Positions 8,643 through 17,265 of a stretch of 54,373 bases of DNA are shown here, piece by piece. Position 1 is the first letter of the stretch. Every line of letters begins with the position of its first letter. The stretch comes from Patescibacteria group bacterium (GTDB lineage Bacteria; Patescibacteriota; Patescibacteriia; 2-12-FULL-60-25). The stretch covers positions 1-54,373 of the forward strand of contig JAGOTP010000007.1 of assembly GCA_018061755.1 (NCBI GenBank). The letters are read 5' to 3'. A program made the translations under genes and the position numbers. The notes below the pieces were generated by a model. The model was given only the letters and a program-made list of their open reading frames with translations. It was not told the DNA's origin and searched no databases.

Positions 8643-8648
8643 ATGATA
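8643..8648 (-). promoter_or_regulatory. -10 element of the M23 operon
   Basis: TATCAT on the minus strand, 8 nt before the ATG; no clear -35 box and no Shine-Dalgarno sequence. Confidence 0.35.
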
Positions 8649-8702
8649 GCCTTTATTCCTCCTTTGTTCTAGCGACCTTTGTACGTTTTACACAAAATTG
8701 TA

Positions 8703-8731
8703 TTGACACAACCAGCCAATGAGAATTCAAT
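8703..8731 (+). promoter_or_regulatory. Promoter of the DUF883-holin-BrkB-C39 row
   Basis: TTGACA (8703-8708), 17-nt spacer, TTCAAT (8726-8731). It reads into the gene at 8771. Confidence 0.45.
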
Positions 8732-8770
8732 GAAGATTGGGTCGTCGTTTATTCTTCATGAATACCTACT

Positions 8771-9106
8771 ATGGATAACACGAACATGTCTGAGAATAAC
8801 GCTCATCAATCAAACTCATCCGGAAACACCCCTATGCAAAAAGCCAATGAAGTCGCCTCAGAGATGAAGCAGGAAGTCGAAAAGTACGTGGATGCAGCCA
8901 AACAACAATGGAATGACGTTACAGATGAAGTAAAGAAAAAGGGCGAGATGGTCAAAGAAGATCTGACAAAAGCTCGCAAATACGCTGAAGACTACGCCCG
9001 CGAGAATCCTTGGAAAGTAGTTGGCATCGCCGCAGGAATTGGTGCCTTAGCCGCCCTACTTCTTCGTGGCTGCGGTCGCACCTGTCGTCGTCATCACGAA
9101 GAATAA
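8771..9106 (+). CDS. DUF883 (ElaB/YqjD-like) membrane-anchored protein
   Basis: A 111-residue protein with a polar N-terminus, a long charged amphipathic helix (about 25-80, many Lys/Glu) and one C-terminal membrane segment (VVGIAAGIGALAALLL) ending in a basic tail. The plan ENPWKVVGIAAGIGALAALLL matches the DUF883 family, which in Escherichia coli binds ribosomes at the inner membrane in stationary phase. The following gene is a YqjE-like membrane protein, repeating the yqjD-yqjE pairing of proteobacteria. Confidence 0.75.
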   Translation: MDNTNMSENNAHQSNSSGNTPMQKANEVASEMKQEVEKYVDAAKQQWNDVTDEVKKKGEMVKEDLTKARKYAEDYARENPWKVVGIAAGIGALAALLLRGCGRTCRRHHEE

Positions 9107-9124
9107 TCCTCTTCCTTCCCCTCT

Positions 9125-9433
9125 ATGAAACTCATGAATTTACTCGTGAGTTACTTCACGAACCGGGTTCAGGGTTCTTTATTCTCAGTGCTCGCTCCGA
9201 TCGGACCCTTGGTCAAACAGCTGAGCTTAGGCTTAGGAAGTATCGTGATGGGCATCGTGTGTTTTCTCTTCACGATCTTCTTCTTGGCCTTGAGCTTCTT
9301 CTTCTTATTGATCGATAAGGCTGACTGGAGCGTGTCCGGGCTTTGGACATGTCTGGTCCTTGGCTTGATCGGACTCGTACTTACGCTTGTCGGACGCTCG
9401 ATCATCACGAACTCAAACAAGCTGATTAGTTAA
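9125..9433 (+). CDS. YqjE/holin-X-like (DUF1469-type) membrane protein
   Basis: A 102-residue protein with two strongly hydrophobic helices (about 38-62 and 72-92) after an amphipathic N-terminus (MKLMNLLVSYFTNRVQG). This layout and its position directly after a DUF883 gene fit the DUF1469/holin-X family. The '-holin' name is historical; no lysis function is implied. Eighteen nt separate it from the preceding gene, and the BrkB gene follows within 5 nt. Confidence 0.6.
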   Translation: MKLMNLLVSYFTNRVQGSLFSVLAPIGPLVKQLSLGLGSIVMGIVCFLFTIFFLALSFFFLLIDKADWSVSGLWTCLVLGLIGLVLTLVGRSIITNSNKLIS

Positions 9434-9437
9434 TCTA

Positions 9438-10283
9438 TTGAACCGTGTGGCTATCCTGCCTCTCCTGAAGCAAGCTGGACTTGCCTGGAAGCGCGATCAT
9501 GCGTCTTATTTGGCAGCTGCAATCTCATATCATGCCATCTTCTCTCTCGCGCCGCTCTTCATCATTGTATTAGCAATCACAGGAGCGATTTACGGACAGG
9601 AGTCAACACAACAACAGTTCGTCAGCGTCCTGCGAGATTTTATCGGACAGGATTCAGCTCTGCTGATTCAACAATTGCTGGAAAAAGCTGATCTAGGCTC
9701 ACGCAGTGGAAGCGCCCTTCTTATTGGAGGCGTTCTCACGGTGATTGGTTCAATCGGCGTTTTCAAGCAACTTCAAGAAGCCGTCAGCATCATCTGGAAA
9801 GCACCTATAAAACAACGCACACTCCTACACCAGGCAAGTCGCTATCTTCTTCTGTTTCTTCTCGTTCTCTTAGCGAGCGGACTCTTGATCGCGTCGCTCG
9901 TCATAAGCGCGATTATTTCCGAAGGAGGAAGAACGCTCTCAGCCTGGGTAGGAGTGGAAGCGCCATTTGTTCTGTCAGCTGCAAATAGTTTGACTTCACT
10001 CGCGTTGATTACAACTTTGTTTGCGATTCTTTTTCGAACACTCCCCGACGTTGGCAAACTCGACTGGCAAAAAATATGGCCAGCTGCATTGGTAACCGCG
10101 CTGCTCTTCAACGTCGGAAAATTTTTAATCGGCCTTTACATCGGTCATAGTACAATTAGTTCGGTCTATGGAGCTGCCGGCTCCTTGATCGCCTTACTCG
10201 TTTGGATTTTCTACGCTGCCCAGATCTTTCTCTACGGCATCGAACTGGTCAAAGTACAACATCTAAAGCCTTCTTCCCTATGA
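9438..10283 (+). CDS. YihY/BrkB-family membrane protein
   Basis: A 281-residue integral membrane protein of the UPF0761/BrkB family with about six membrane segments. Family hallmarks are LAAAISYHAIFSLAPLFIIVLAI near the N-terminus and the C-terminal YGAAGSLIALLVWIFYAAQIFLYG, given here in part. It probably starts at TTG 9438; GTG at 9447 is the alternative. The transported substrate is unknown, and the old ribonuclease BN name is wrong. It overlaps the C39 peptidase gene by ATGA, so translation is coupled. Confidence 0.88.
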   Translation: MNRVAILPLLKQAGLAWKRDHASYLAAAISYHAIFSLAPLFIIVLAITGAIYGQESTQQQFVSVLRDFIGQDSALLIQQLLEKADLGSRSGSALLIGGVLTVIGSIGVFKQLQEAVSIIWKAPIKQRTLLHQASRYLLLFLLVLLASGLLIASLVISAIISEGGRTLSAWVGVEAPFVLSAANSLTSLALITTLFAILFRTLPDVGKLDWQKIWPAALVTALLFNVGKFLIGLYIGHSTISSVYGAAGSLIALLVWIFYAAQIFLYGIELVKVQHLKPSSL

Positions 10284-10987
10284 ACCTTCCTTTCTCTCGC
10301 CGATCGTTGATAGCAGTGAGCTTGCTCACCAGCTCATTCTTCGTGACAACTCCCCTGTTCGCACAACAAGCGAGTGTAAAACTCCCCGTCCCTTATGTCA
10401 GCCAAGTACCGGATGGAACTTGGGTTGCTCCTTGGGATGAAGCCTGTGAAGAAGCCAGTCTGCTCATGGTCAACGGCTACTATCAAAAGAAAGCGGGTTT
10501 GCCTAAAAGCGAAGTAAAACGAGAAATTCAGCGCATGGTCGATTGGGAAAAAGCGACTTTTTCTACTTATACCGATACAGACGCTGAGCAAACGGTTCGC
10601 CTGATCCAAGAACAATCTGCTTTTCGTGCCTCTATTCAACGCTCACCGAGTCTTGACCAAATAAAAGAAGAGCTCAGCGCTGGTCGACCAGTCATCATCC
10701 TGGTCGACATGTTCGAGCTGTATAACGAGCCTGATCTTGGCGATTCGTATCATGTAGCCGTGTTAAGCGGTTATGATGATGCCAAGCAAGAGTTCCACCT
10801 ACTCGATCCTGCCCGCGAAGCAACGACCTATTCGTACGATCGGATCATGAACGCCCTACACGATTTCAATCCTGCCAGCGGCGAGGCCGACAAAGAAGCC
10901 ACCGTTCTTTTCACGGAAGGACCTGTCGCTCAAAACAGACCTTGGTATATCGCCTTCTTCGGCTTTTTTAAGAGGCTCTTCATTTAG
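10280..10987 (+). CDS. Secreted C39-like cysteine peptidase
   Basis: A 235-residue exported protein with a signal peptide (SRRSLIAVSLLTSSFFV, cleavage after LFAQ near residue 29). A peptidase_C39_2 domain follows: Cys56 in WDEACEEAS, His158 in SYHVAVLSGYDD and Asp176 in LLDPA form the papain-like triad. Stand-alone C39_2 proteins without ABC transporter parts are common in this kind of genome and probably cut wall or surface peptides. Start 10280 is preferred because it yields the signal peptide and overlaps the preceding stop. Confidence 0.82.
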   Translation: MNLPFSRRSLIAVSLLTSSFFVTTPLFAQQASVKLPVPYVSQVPDGTWVAPWDEACEEASLLMVNGYYQKKAGLPKSEVKREIQRMVDWEKATFSTYTDTDAEQTVRLIQEQSAFRASIQRSPSLDQIKEELSAGRPVIILVDMFELYNEPDLGDSYHVAVLSGYDDAKQEFHLLDPAREATTYSYDRIMNALHDFNPASGEADKEATVLFTEGPVAQNRPWYIAFFGFFKRLFI

Positions 10988-10994
10988 CTGAGAC

Positions 10995-11825
10995 TTAGTG
11001 AAATCTGACTGAAACAAAACGAGTCTTTGCTTTTGGCAGAAGACTTAGCAGAAATAAACTGAGTGCAACGAGGACGATCGCTCCACCGCTTGGCAGGTTG
11101 AGGTAAAAGGATAATCCAAGGCCTAGCATGACGGACAGGAGCGAACACACAACCGACCAAAGGGCTGTTTTCAAAAACCCGAGTTTGAGTTGATGAGCAG
11201 TCAGAACAGGGATAACCATCAACGCTCCAACCAAGAGCGTACCGACCATTCGAATACTCAAGGACACCGTAATCGCCGCCAAACACACCAGAATCAAATT
11301 CAACCAACGCACGGGCAATCCATTCGCTTGAGCCAACTCTTCATCATACGCAACCAGAAAGAAGCGTTTGAAACCGAGGATGAGTACGACGAGCACTATG
11401 GATCCCAAGACCAGCATCGTCCAAAGATCGCTTGAGGTAACGGTTGTGATACTCCCGAATAAGATGCTGATCAGACTCACATTCACACTTCGAGCCAGGC
11501 TAAACAGCACGATGGCTAAGGCCAAACTCCCAGACAAGACCAAGGCCAAAACAGATTCACCTGACAATTTCTTTCGTAAACGAAGCTCTTCTATGCCTAC
11601 TCCCACCAAAATCGACGTAAGCAGAGCGCCGAATAAAGGATGAATGTTACTCAGCAGGCTAAAGGCGACTCCCACCAACGAGACATGTGACAAGGTGTCT
11701 GCCAACAACGAGTAGCGTTTCGCTACAAGAAACACCCCGATCATCGGCGCGAGGACAGCAATCATCAAACCAGCCAAGACGGCTCGCTGCATGAATTCGT
11801 ATTCAAAAAAAGACAGCATACTCAA
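10995..11825 (-). CDS. znuB: Metal ABC transporter permease (ZnuB/MntB family)
   Basis: A 276-residue permease of the cluster-9 metal importers with about eight membrane helices. FEYEFMQRAVLAGLMIAVLAP at the N-terminus and KRYSLLADTLSHVSLVGVA are family hallmarks. Start and stop overlap with znuC by ATGA. The order SBP-ATPase-permease fits the zinc, manganese or iron transporters of this family, and zinc is the likeliest from the binding protein. Confidence 0.9.
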   Translation of the reverse strand: MSMLSFFEYEFMQRAVLAGLMIAVLAPMIGVFLVAKRYSLLADTLSHVSLVGVAFSLLSNIHPLFGALLTSILVGVGIEELRLRKKLSGESVLALVLSGSLALAIVLFSLARSVNVSLISILFGSITTVTSSDLWTMLVLGSIVLVVLILGFKRFFLVAYDEELAQANGLPVRWLNLILVCLAAITVSLSIRMVGTLLVGALMVIPVLTAHQLKLGFLKTALWSVVCSLLSVMLGLGLSFYLNLPSGGAIVLVALSLFLLSLLPKAKTRFVSVRFH

Positions 11826-12568
11826 GCGTGGCGGTGAATATGAGTAATCTTTTTGCCATAGATATGATCGATGACTTTTGGTTCATGTAGGAGCGCTGGA
11901 GAACCGGAACACAGCAACCCTCGATTCAAACACAGAACTGATTGAACCTCTTCGGAGATCGCATCGATATCATGCGAGACAAACAAAATGGTCAGTCCGT
12001 GCTTTTCGTTCAACTGTTTCAAGAAGGCATAAAATTCGGCCTGGGTCGTAACATCCACACCTACAAATGGTTCATCCAGGATAAGAATCTTCGGTTGGGC
12101 GGCGAGAGCACGGGCCACGTAGACACGCTGACGTTGCCCGCCTGATAAATCACTCATGAGACGCCCTTGTAATTCCTCGATGCCGGCTACTTTGAGTGCT
12201 TGCCTGATTGCCTCTTTATCTTTGGCATCCAATCGACCGAACAGACCCTTCTTCACGGTTCGCCCACTTTCAACCAATTCATAGACCGTGGCTGGAAAGG
12301 ACAGATGGTCTTGCGTCACACGTTGCGGTACATAGCCAATTTCAGCCCGTGCCGATACGGCTGGCTTCCCTGCAATCAAAACCTCTCCCGTTGTTGGTGT
12401 CAGCAATCCAACCAAGATCTTCAGGAGAGTCGTTTTTCCACCGCCATTTGGTCCAACGATGCCGACATATTCCCCTTTCTCAACAACAAATGAGACAGCT
12501 TCAAGTACAAGGTTCTGCGCGTAGGCAAATCCCAGATCTTTCACCTCAATGAGTGGAATTGGTTTCAT
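11822..12568 (-). CDS. znuC: Metal ABC transporter ATP-binding protein (ZnuC family)
   Basis: A 248-residue ATPase with Walker A GPNGGGKTT (39-47), signature LSGGQRQRVYVARAL, Walker B ILILDEPFVGVD and the H-loop VSHD. The sequence resembles ZnuC/MntA more than other importers. ATGA overlaps on both sides couple it to the binding protein and the permease. Confidence 0.92.
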   Translation of the reverse strand: MKPIPLIEVKDLGFAYAQNLVLEAVSFVVEKGEYVGIVGPNGGGKTTLLKILVGLLTPTTGEVLIAGKPAVSARAEIGYVPQRVTQDHLSFPATVYELVESGRTVKKGLFGRLDAKDKEAIRQALKVAGIEELQGRLMSDLSGGQRQRVYVARALAAQPKILILDEPFVGVDVTTQAEFYAFLKQLNEKHGLTILFVSHDIDAISEEVQSVLCLNRGLLCSGSPALLHEPKVIDHIYGKKITHIHRHA

Positions 12569-13470
12569 GTGCAGTTTAGAGCGAGACGCAGGTTACGCAG
12601 ATTGTCTCGCATCAGACTCAGATAAGACTTCCCTGATCGCATTTCTTCCTGACTCAATCCTTCCAATGGATGCAAGATAAGCGTCTCCGCACCAATTTCA
12701 CGCGCAATCGTTTCCGCGAGTTTAGGATCAATCAGACTTTCAAAGAAAATATACTTGATCCCTTTCTGTTTCGAGAGGTCAGTGATCTCAGACATCGTTT
12801 GCAACGAGGGATCACTTTCAGGCGACAGACCTTGAATGGGCAGGACGGTCAATTCATAGCGCGACGCCAAATAGCGAAACGCATCATGGGCCGTCACAAT
12901 CTCGCGACGCTCACAACGGGCGAGCCCCAGACGATACTCCTCATCTAAACGAGATAGCTCTCCCACAAACACCCCTTCACGCTCCTGGATCGTTGATTCA
13001 GCGTTTGTTAACAGAATCAACTCACGAGCAATGAATTCTGCTTCCTGTTTTACCTTATCCGGATCAAGCCAAAGATGCGGGTCATTTTCTATGACTGACA
13101 CTACATCACTCAGACGGAGGACACGAATCCCTTTCGTCTGTAGTTCTGGAACCAATTTATCCGCCCAAGCATCGACTCCCAATCCATTCAGAAGAACGAG
13201 GTCTGCTTGGTAAAGCTTCGTAAGATCCTGTGGAGTTGGTTGGAACTCGTGCGGTTCTACACCAGGCGGTGTGAGAGTTACCACATCGACCAAATCGCCT
13301 CCTACCCGTGTTGCAACTTCAGCCAAAGGATAGATACTCGCCACGACCTGCACCTTCTCTGAACCACCGTTAAGCTCCTGAGCCTTTTTCGTCCATAACC
13401 AAAGACCTGCCAAACCTAGCGCAAGTAGACAAAAAATCAGGATGAGACCACCTTTTTTAGACGTTAACAT
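12565..13470 (-). CDS. znuA: Zinc/manganese ABC transporter substrate-binding protein (ZnuA family)
   Basis: A membrane-anchored cluster-9 solute-binding protein of 301 residues. Metal-ligand histidines are visible in EPHEFQPTPQD (His74), NDPHLWLDP (His132) and VTAHDAF (His195), with the fourth acidic ligand expected in the region after FFESLIDP. A histidine-rich loop, often seen in zinc-specific members, is absent. The start is placed at 13470 because GGGAG lies 8 nt upstream; a TTG extension would start inside a -35 box. No Zur or MntR gene is in the window. Confidence 0.88.
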   Translation of the reverse strand: MLTSKKGGLILIFCLLALGLAGLWLWTKKAQELNGGSEKVQVVASIYPLAEVATRVGGDLVDVVTLTPPGVEPHEFQPTPQDLTKLYQADLVLLNGLGVDAWADKLVPELQTKGIRVLRLSDVVSVIENDPHLWLDPDKVKQEAEFIARELILLTNAESTIQEREGVFVGELSRLDEEYRLGLARCERREIVTAHDAFRYLASRYELTVLPIQGLSPESDPSLQTMSEITDLSKQKGIKYIFFESLIDPKLAETIAREIGAETLILHPLEGLSQEEMRSGKSYLSLMRDNLRNLRLALNCT

Positions 13471-13486
13471 AGCCAAATCTCCCACC

Positions 13487-13515
13487 AGCTTATTGCAAGT
13501 AATTCGCATTGTCAA
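13487..13515 (-). promoter_or_regulatory. Possible promoter of znuACB
   Basis: TTGACA (13515-13510 on the minus strand) and TAAGCT after 17 nt. The -10 is poor and would put the transcript start over the Shine-Dalgarno sequence, so the true start may lie upstream. Confidence 0.25.
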
Positions 13516-13524
13516 TCAGGGATA

Positions 13525-13553
13525 TTGACTTTTTGGAGGAGATCTGCTATCAT
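13525..13553 (+). promoter_or_regulatory. Promoter of the cold-shock gene
   Basis: TTGACT (13525-13530), 17 nt, then TATCAT (13548-13553) preceded by TGC, an extended -10. It predicts a leader of about 98 nt, long as is usual for cold-shock mRNAs, containing a 7-bp hairpin (13577-13583 with 13590-13596). Confidence 0.6.
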
Positions 13554-13657
13554 TCGGAGTTGAATATATCTAATGTTGTTTCCACATAAGGAAACAGAAG
13601 AAGAATGTCGATCTTCGCCGTAGTATATTTACACTTTACTCTTGAGTCTCACATTTT

Positions 13658-13885
13658 ATGAAAGGTATCATTAAGAAAAAGACGGAAAAGGGCTTTGGCT
13701 TTATCGGTGCCGAAGGACAAGCTAAAGACCTGTTCTTCCACAGCAAGTCCGTTGTTGGAGATGTCATCTTTGATGACATGCGTGAAGGTGAAACTGTCAC
13801 GTTCGACATCGAACAGACCCCAAAAGGTCCTAGCGCTGTGAACGTTCAGATCGCCCCAGGCGGCGACGCCCCAGTCAATCTCTAA
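13658..13885 (+). CDS. Cold-shock domain protein (CspA family)
   Basis: A 75-residue nucleic-acid-binding OB fold. The RNP1-like KGFGFIGAEG and RNP2-like DLFFHSKSV motifs are present. FGFI and FFH keep most of the aromatic surface residues used for single-stranded RNA or DNA binding. The gene stands alone with its own extended -10 promoter, a long structured leader and an intrinsic terminator, an arrangement that suggests temperature or growth-phase control at the RNA level. Confidence 0.92.
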   Translation: MKGIIKKKTEKGFGFIGAEGQAKDLFFHSKSVVGDVIFDDMREGETVTFDIEQTPKGPSAVNVQIAPGGDAPVNL

Positions 13886-13895
13886 TTGATTGCTC

Positions 13896-13926
13896 AAAAA
13901 AACTCCTCCTCGTGGGGAGTTTTTTT
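13896..13926. terminator. Intrinsic terminator of the cold-shock gene
   Basis: A-rich arm then ACTCC, loop, GGAGT and a run of T residues. Confidence 0.85.
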
Positions 13927-13933
13927 GTTGCCT

Positions 13934-13962
13934 TTGACCCATAGGAGCGATCGTTCTATTCT
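13934..13962 (+). promoter_or_regulatory. Promoter of rarA
   Basis: TTGACC (13934-13939), 17 nt, TATTCT (13957-13962). The predicted transcript start is within about 2 nt of ATG 13971, so the mRNA would be essentially leaderless. Confidence 0.5.
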
Positions 13963-13970
13963 TGTTCTAT

Positions 13971-15251
13971 ATGACAAGTCTCTTTGACGATCTAAATGCA
14001 GAACATAGGAAAAATGCAGCTCCCCTAGCCGATCGCTTACGACCACAGACCTTAGATGAAGTTGTTGGACAGCAGGCCCTGATCGGTCCGGGTGCCCCTT
14101 TACGCACGCTCATTGAAAGTGGAAATGTCCCGTCTCTCATCTTTTGGGGTCCGCCCGGCTCAGGCAAAACAACCCTAGCCAAGCTACTAGCCAACGTCAG
14201 TGGTCAAGTATTCAGCGAGTTGTCAGCTGTAACATCTGGCCTCGCAGAGGCACGTGAGCTCTTTCGCTTGGCGAGACATCGGTTGGAATTCGAGGGAAAG
14301 CGCACCATCCTTTTTATCGACGAAATCCACCGTTTCAACAAATCCCAACAAGATGCTTTTCTGCCCTACGTTGAAAATGGAACCATCACACTGATCGGAG
14401 CAACAACCGAAAATCCCAGCTTCGAAGTTAACGCGGCTTTACTGTCCCGCTCTAAAGTCTTAGTTCTGAAAAAACTTGAACCGGAAGATCTACAACGCCT
14501 CCTGGAACGAGCCCTGACCGACACCGAACGTGGGTTCGGCCATGAGTCGATTAAGGCATCGAAGGATGTTTTGGAGGCAATCGTGACGGTGGCCGATGGC
14601 GATGCACGTGCTGCCTTGAATACCCTCGAATCTTTGGTCCAAGCGAGTCTTCCGCAGAAGAAGAAAGACGGCGAAAAAAAGCCGCTTTGTTTGAACCTAG
14701 AAGACTTGCAATCCCTCCTGCAACGGTCACATCTTTTGTACGACAAAACGGGCGATGAACATTATAATATTATTTCTGCTCTGCATAAATCGCTGCGGGG
14801 ATCAGATGTGAACGCATCTCTTTACTGGCTAGGCCGAATGCTCGAGGCAGGTGATGATCCCCTGTATGTCGCGCGACGTCTCGTGAGATTTGCATCAGAG
14901 GATATTGGTCTCGCTGACCCCGGAGCACTGCTTCAGGCTGTGGCGGGATATCAAGCCGCGCATTTTCTAGGCATGCCGGAATGTAACGTACACTTGGCAC
15001 AAGTTGTGGCGTATATGGCCAAAGCCCCTAAATCAAACGCCTTGTACGCCGCCTACAATGCGGTAAAAGAAGATATTCGCACACGACCAAATGAATCCGT
15101 CCCTATGCACATCCGGAACGCTCCCACGGGCCTCATGAAAGACCTAGGTTACGCTCAAGGCTACAAATACAATCCGGACTACCAAGAACCCATCGAGCAG
15201 ACCTACTTGCCAGACAAGCTGAAAGATCGCATCTACTGGAAAGAAAACTAG
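13971..15251 (+). CDS. rarA: Replication-associated recombination protein A (AAA+ ATPase)
   Basis: RarA/MgsA/WRNIP1-type ATPase acting at stalled replication forks. Residues 1-30 contain the conserved LADRLRPQTLDEVVGQ; Walker A GPPGSGKT is at 60-67, Walker B FIDEIHRFNKSQQDAFLP, and sensor 1 IGATTENPSF. The C-terminal tetramerisation region is complete (SLRGSDVNASLYWLGRM, then YAQGYKYNPDY near the end). Length (426) is typical. Start 13971 was selected over an upstream TTG that lies in the -10 box. Confidence 0.94.
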   Translation: MTSLFDDLNAEHRKNAAPLADRLRPQTLDEVVGQQALIGPGAPLRTLIESGNVPSLIFWGPPGSGKTTLAKLLANVSGQVFSELSAVTSGLAEARELFRLARHRLEFEGKRTILFIDEIHRFNKSQQDAFLPYVENGTITLIGATTENPSFEVNAALLSRSKVLVLKKLEPEDLQRLLERALTDTERGFGHESIKASKDVLEAIVTVADGDARAALNTLESLVQASLPQKKKDGEKKPLCLNLEDLQSLLQRSHLLYDKTGDEHYNIISALHKSLRGSDVNASLYWLGRMLEAGDDPLYVARRLVRFASEDIGLADPGALLQAVAGYQAAHFLGMPECNVHLAQVVAYMAKAPKSNALYAAYNAVKEDIRTRPNESVPMHIRNAPTGLMKDLGYAQGYKYNPDYQEPIEQTYLPDKLKDRIYWKEN

Positions 15252-15254
15252 CGG

Positions 15255-16289
15255 CTAGCTCTTCCAAAAGGCTTTCGTCCATTTCCAAGCGTATTTGACG
15301 ACGACCAGCAGAATGAAGAAATAGAGGGCGTATTGCACGATCATGATGAGAATCAGTGCAAGGTTGACCGTCAAATCTTGAGCAACCTTGTTCAGATCGC
15401 GCACGAATGAGCGTACGGCTTCTCTCCAAGAGTCTTTCAATTCAACCGCATCAACGAACTTAGTTTCGAAAACATTGATAGAGAAGTAGGTATATTCCAA
15501 ACGATCTAGCTGTTCCGCTTTGGCACGCGACAAGCGATCCAATTGTTCGTTGATCGACAAACGTTCTTGGGTCAACCGTTCGATGATCTGAATCTTACTG
15601 TCAATGATTTTGGCTAGGCTCCCTGCGTCTTGGGTACGCGTGGCGAGTTGCGTAATCTCATCGTAAGCCCGAATAGCATTTTCTAGCGTTTCGTCGATCG
15701 AAATGCGCTTCTTTTCTAGGATCTCAAGTTCGCTGGTGAAATCACTGATCTGACGTTTGATCGTTTGGGTATCTTCCGTCAGGTTTTTTGGATTGAGCGC
15801 TTTGATCTTGGCTAAAATCTCTGGAACACGGTCTTTTTGAACTTTGAAGGTGAAATAACAAGTCCGCTGCTCCTGATTCGCTTGTTCGAAAATAACATAA
15901 TCCAACCGTTTCAAAGCCGTAATCTCACCACAAGTTTCGACCAAACGACGTGTTTCGATCGTTCCTTGGTAGCTACGCACCTCGAAGGCCTCCGCATCAT
16001 TGCCGGAAGTCGCCTGAGGTGAGGTTGGAGGCATGGGGGCGATATTCCGTGCCGACAGTTGAGCTGTATCGGCCATCATGCCAGGAGAACCCACTGAAGT
16101 TCCTCCTTTGGCGTAGCCATAAGAAGCGGCGCTTTCCTCACGATAAGTGTCGAGACCGACACGAGCGGTCGAAAAAGACGAACCGAGCACACGAAACAGA
16201 AAAGCCAATAAGATGACGGCAAACACAGCCACGCCAACGATCTTGAGGATCTGAAGGGGCTTCAGATTGAGTTTTGTGAAGTAATCCAT
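15255..16289 (-). CDS. DUF4349-domain membrane protein
   Basis: A 344-residue protein with an N-terminal membrane helix (about 14-33), a DUF4349 domain (VRSYQGTIETRR then coiled coil about 160-255) and a C-terminal membrane helix (about 305-330) before a basic tail. Function of the family is unknown; the extracytoplasmic coiled coil between two anchors suggests a scaffold or sensor. It converges on rarA with 3 nt between stops. An extended -10 lies 7 nt before the start. Confidence 0.8.
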   Translation of the reverse strand: MDYFTKLNLKPLQILKIVGVAVFAVILLAFLFRVLGSSFSTARVGLDTYREESAASYGYAKGGTSVGSPGMMADTAQLSARNIAPMPPTSPQATSGNDAEAFEVRSYQGTIETRRLVETCGEITALKRLDYVIFEQANQEQRTCYFTFKVQKDRVPEILAKIKALNPKNLTEDTQTIKRQISDFTSELEILEKKRISIDETLENAIRAYDEITQLATRTQDAGSLAKIIDSKIQIIERLTQERLSINEQLDRLSRAKAEQLDRLEYTYFSINVFETKFVDAVELKDSWREAVRSFVRDLNKVAQDLTVNLALILIMIVQYALYFFILLVVVKYAWKWTKAFWKS

Positions 16290-16296
16290 GGCGCAA

Positions 16297-16305
16297 AGTG
16301 TAACA
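16297..16305 (-). promoter_or_regulatory. Extended -10 element of the DUF4349 gene
   Basis: TGT-TACACT on the minus strand, 7 nt before the ATG; leaderless mRNA predicted. Confidence 0.4.
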
Positions 16306-16316
16306 CCGGAATCCTC

Positions 16317-17120
16317 TTAGCGAAATAACGCCCGGTAATTCTCATTTAGACCATCCAGATACTCCATATCTGTTTGACTTATCTCGAAATCGAAGACTTG
16401 AGCGTTCTCTTTGATACGCGCTTGGTTGCTCGATTTAGGAATCACCACCAAGCCATGTTGCAACGACCAACTGATCATGAGCTGTGCTGGTGTCTTTTGA
16501 TAACGCTTAGCTAACTGATCGATGGCAGGATCATACAAACGCTTGCCGCGCGTGAGTGGACTATAAGCCTCCAGTTGAATGTGTTGTGACTGACAGTAGT
16601 CCAACAATTCTTTCCGATAGAGGAAGGGGCTGAATTCAACCTGATTTACGGTTGGCAGGACATCAGCCGTCTTCAAGAGCTGCGTAAGATCGCGAATCGA
16701 GTAGTTACTGACGCCAATCGCTTTCACAACTCCCCTCTTATAGAGCCGTTCTAAGACGTTCCAAGCATGCCCTTTGCCAATCGGAAGAGGCCAATGAATC
16801 AGATAAAGATCAAGATATTCGAAGCCTAGTTTTTCAAGGCTAGCCTGAAAAGCCGCTTCAGCACGCCAGAAATCGGTTGGCCAAAGCTTCGTTGTCACGA
16901 ATATCTCTTCGCGTTGAATGCCGCTTTTTCGAATGGCGCGACCGACATCAGCCTCATTCCCATAAAAAGAAGCGGTATCGATATGTCGATACCCCGCTTC
17001 AAGCGCCCACAAGACCGCCTGCTCCGTTTGTAACCCTTTTGGGATCTGATAGACGCCCAAGCCGAGTGCCGGCATCTCAAGGCCATTATTTAAGGTTTTG
17101 GTTTGCGAAATGGATGACAT
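16317..17120 (-). CDS. Aldo/keto reductase
   Basis: A 267-residue NADPH-dependent oxidoreductase of the AKR superfamily, close to 2,5-diketo-gluconate reductases in size. The catalytic tetrad is complete: Asp48 and Tyr53 (HIDTASFYGNE), Lys78 (TTKLW) and His109 (LIHWPLP). The NADPH-binding signature VIPKSSNQARIKEN is near the C-terminus. The physiological substrate is unknown; detoxification of aldehydes is a common role. Confidence 0.93.
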   Translation of the reverse strand: MSSISQTKTLNNGLEMPALGLGVYQIPKGLQTEQAVLWALEAGYRHIDTASFYGNEADVGRAIRKSGIQREEIFVTTKLWPTDFWRAEAAFQASLEKLGFEYLDLYLIHWPLPIGKGHAWNVLERLYKRGVVKAIGVSNYSIRDLTQLLKTADVLPTVNQVEFSPFLYRKELLDYCQSQHIQLEAYSPLTRGKRLYDPAIDQLAKRYQKTPAQLMISWSLQHGLVVIPKSSNQARIKENAQVFDFEISQTDMEYLDGLNENYRALFR

Positions 17121-17206
17121 AGAATAGCGGGGCTATTGGAATCGAGCTGAGATGCGACAAGTGTACACGATCAAGTCTTAACTCGCCCGACAAAACAGAG
17201 ATATAG

Positions 17207-17244
17207 CAAACACCTCTGTACCGATATTGGTACAGAGGTGTTTG
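17207..17244. terminator. Hairpin after the zinc-ribbon gene
   Basis: A perfect 16-bp stem (17207-17222 with 17229-17244) and GATATT loop, A-rich on the 5' arm and T-rich on the 3' arm; probably terminates the minus-strand gene ending at 17266. Confidence 0.75.
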
Positions 17245-17265
17245 TGAGACAGAGTTCTTTTAGAC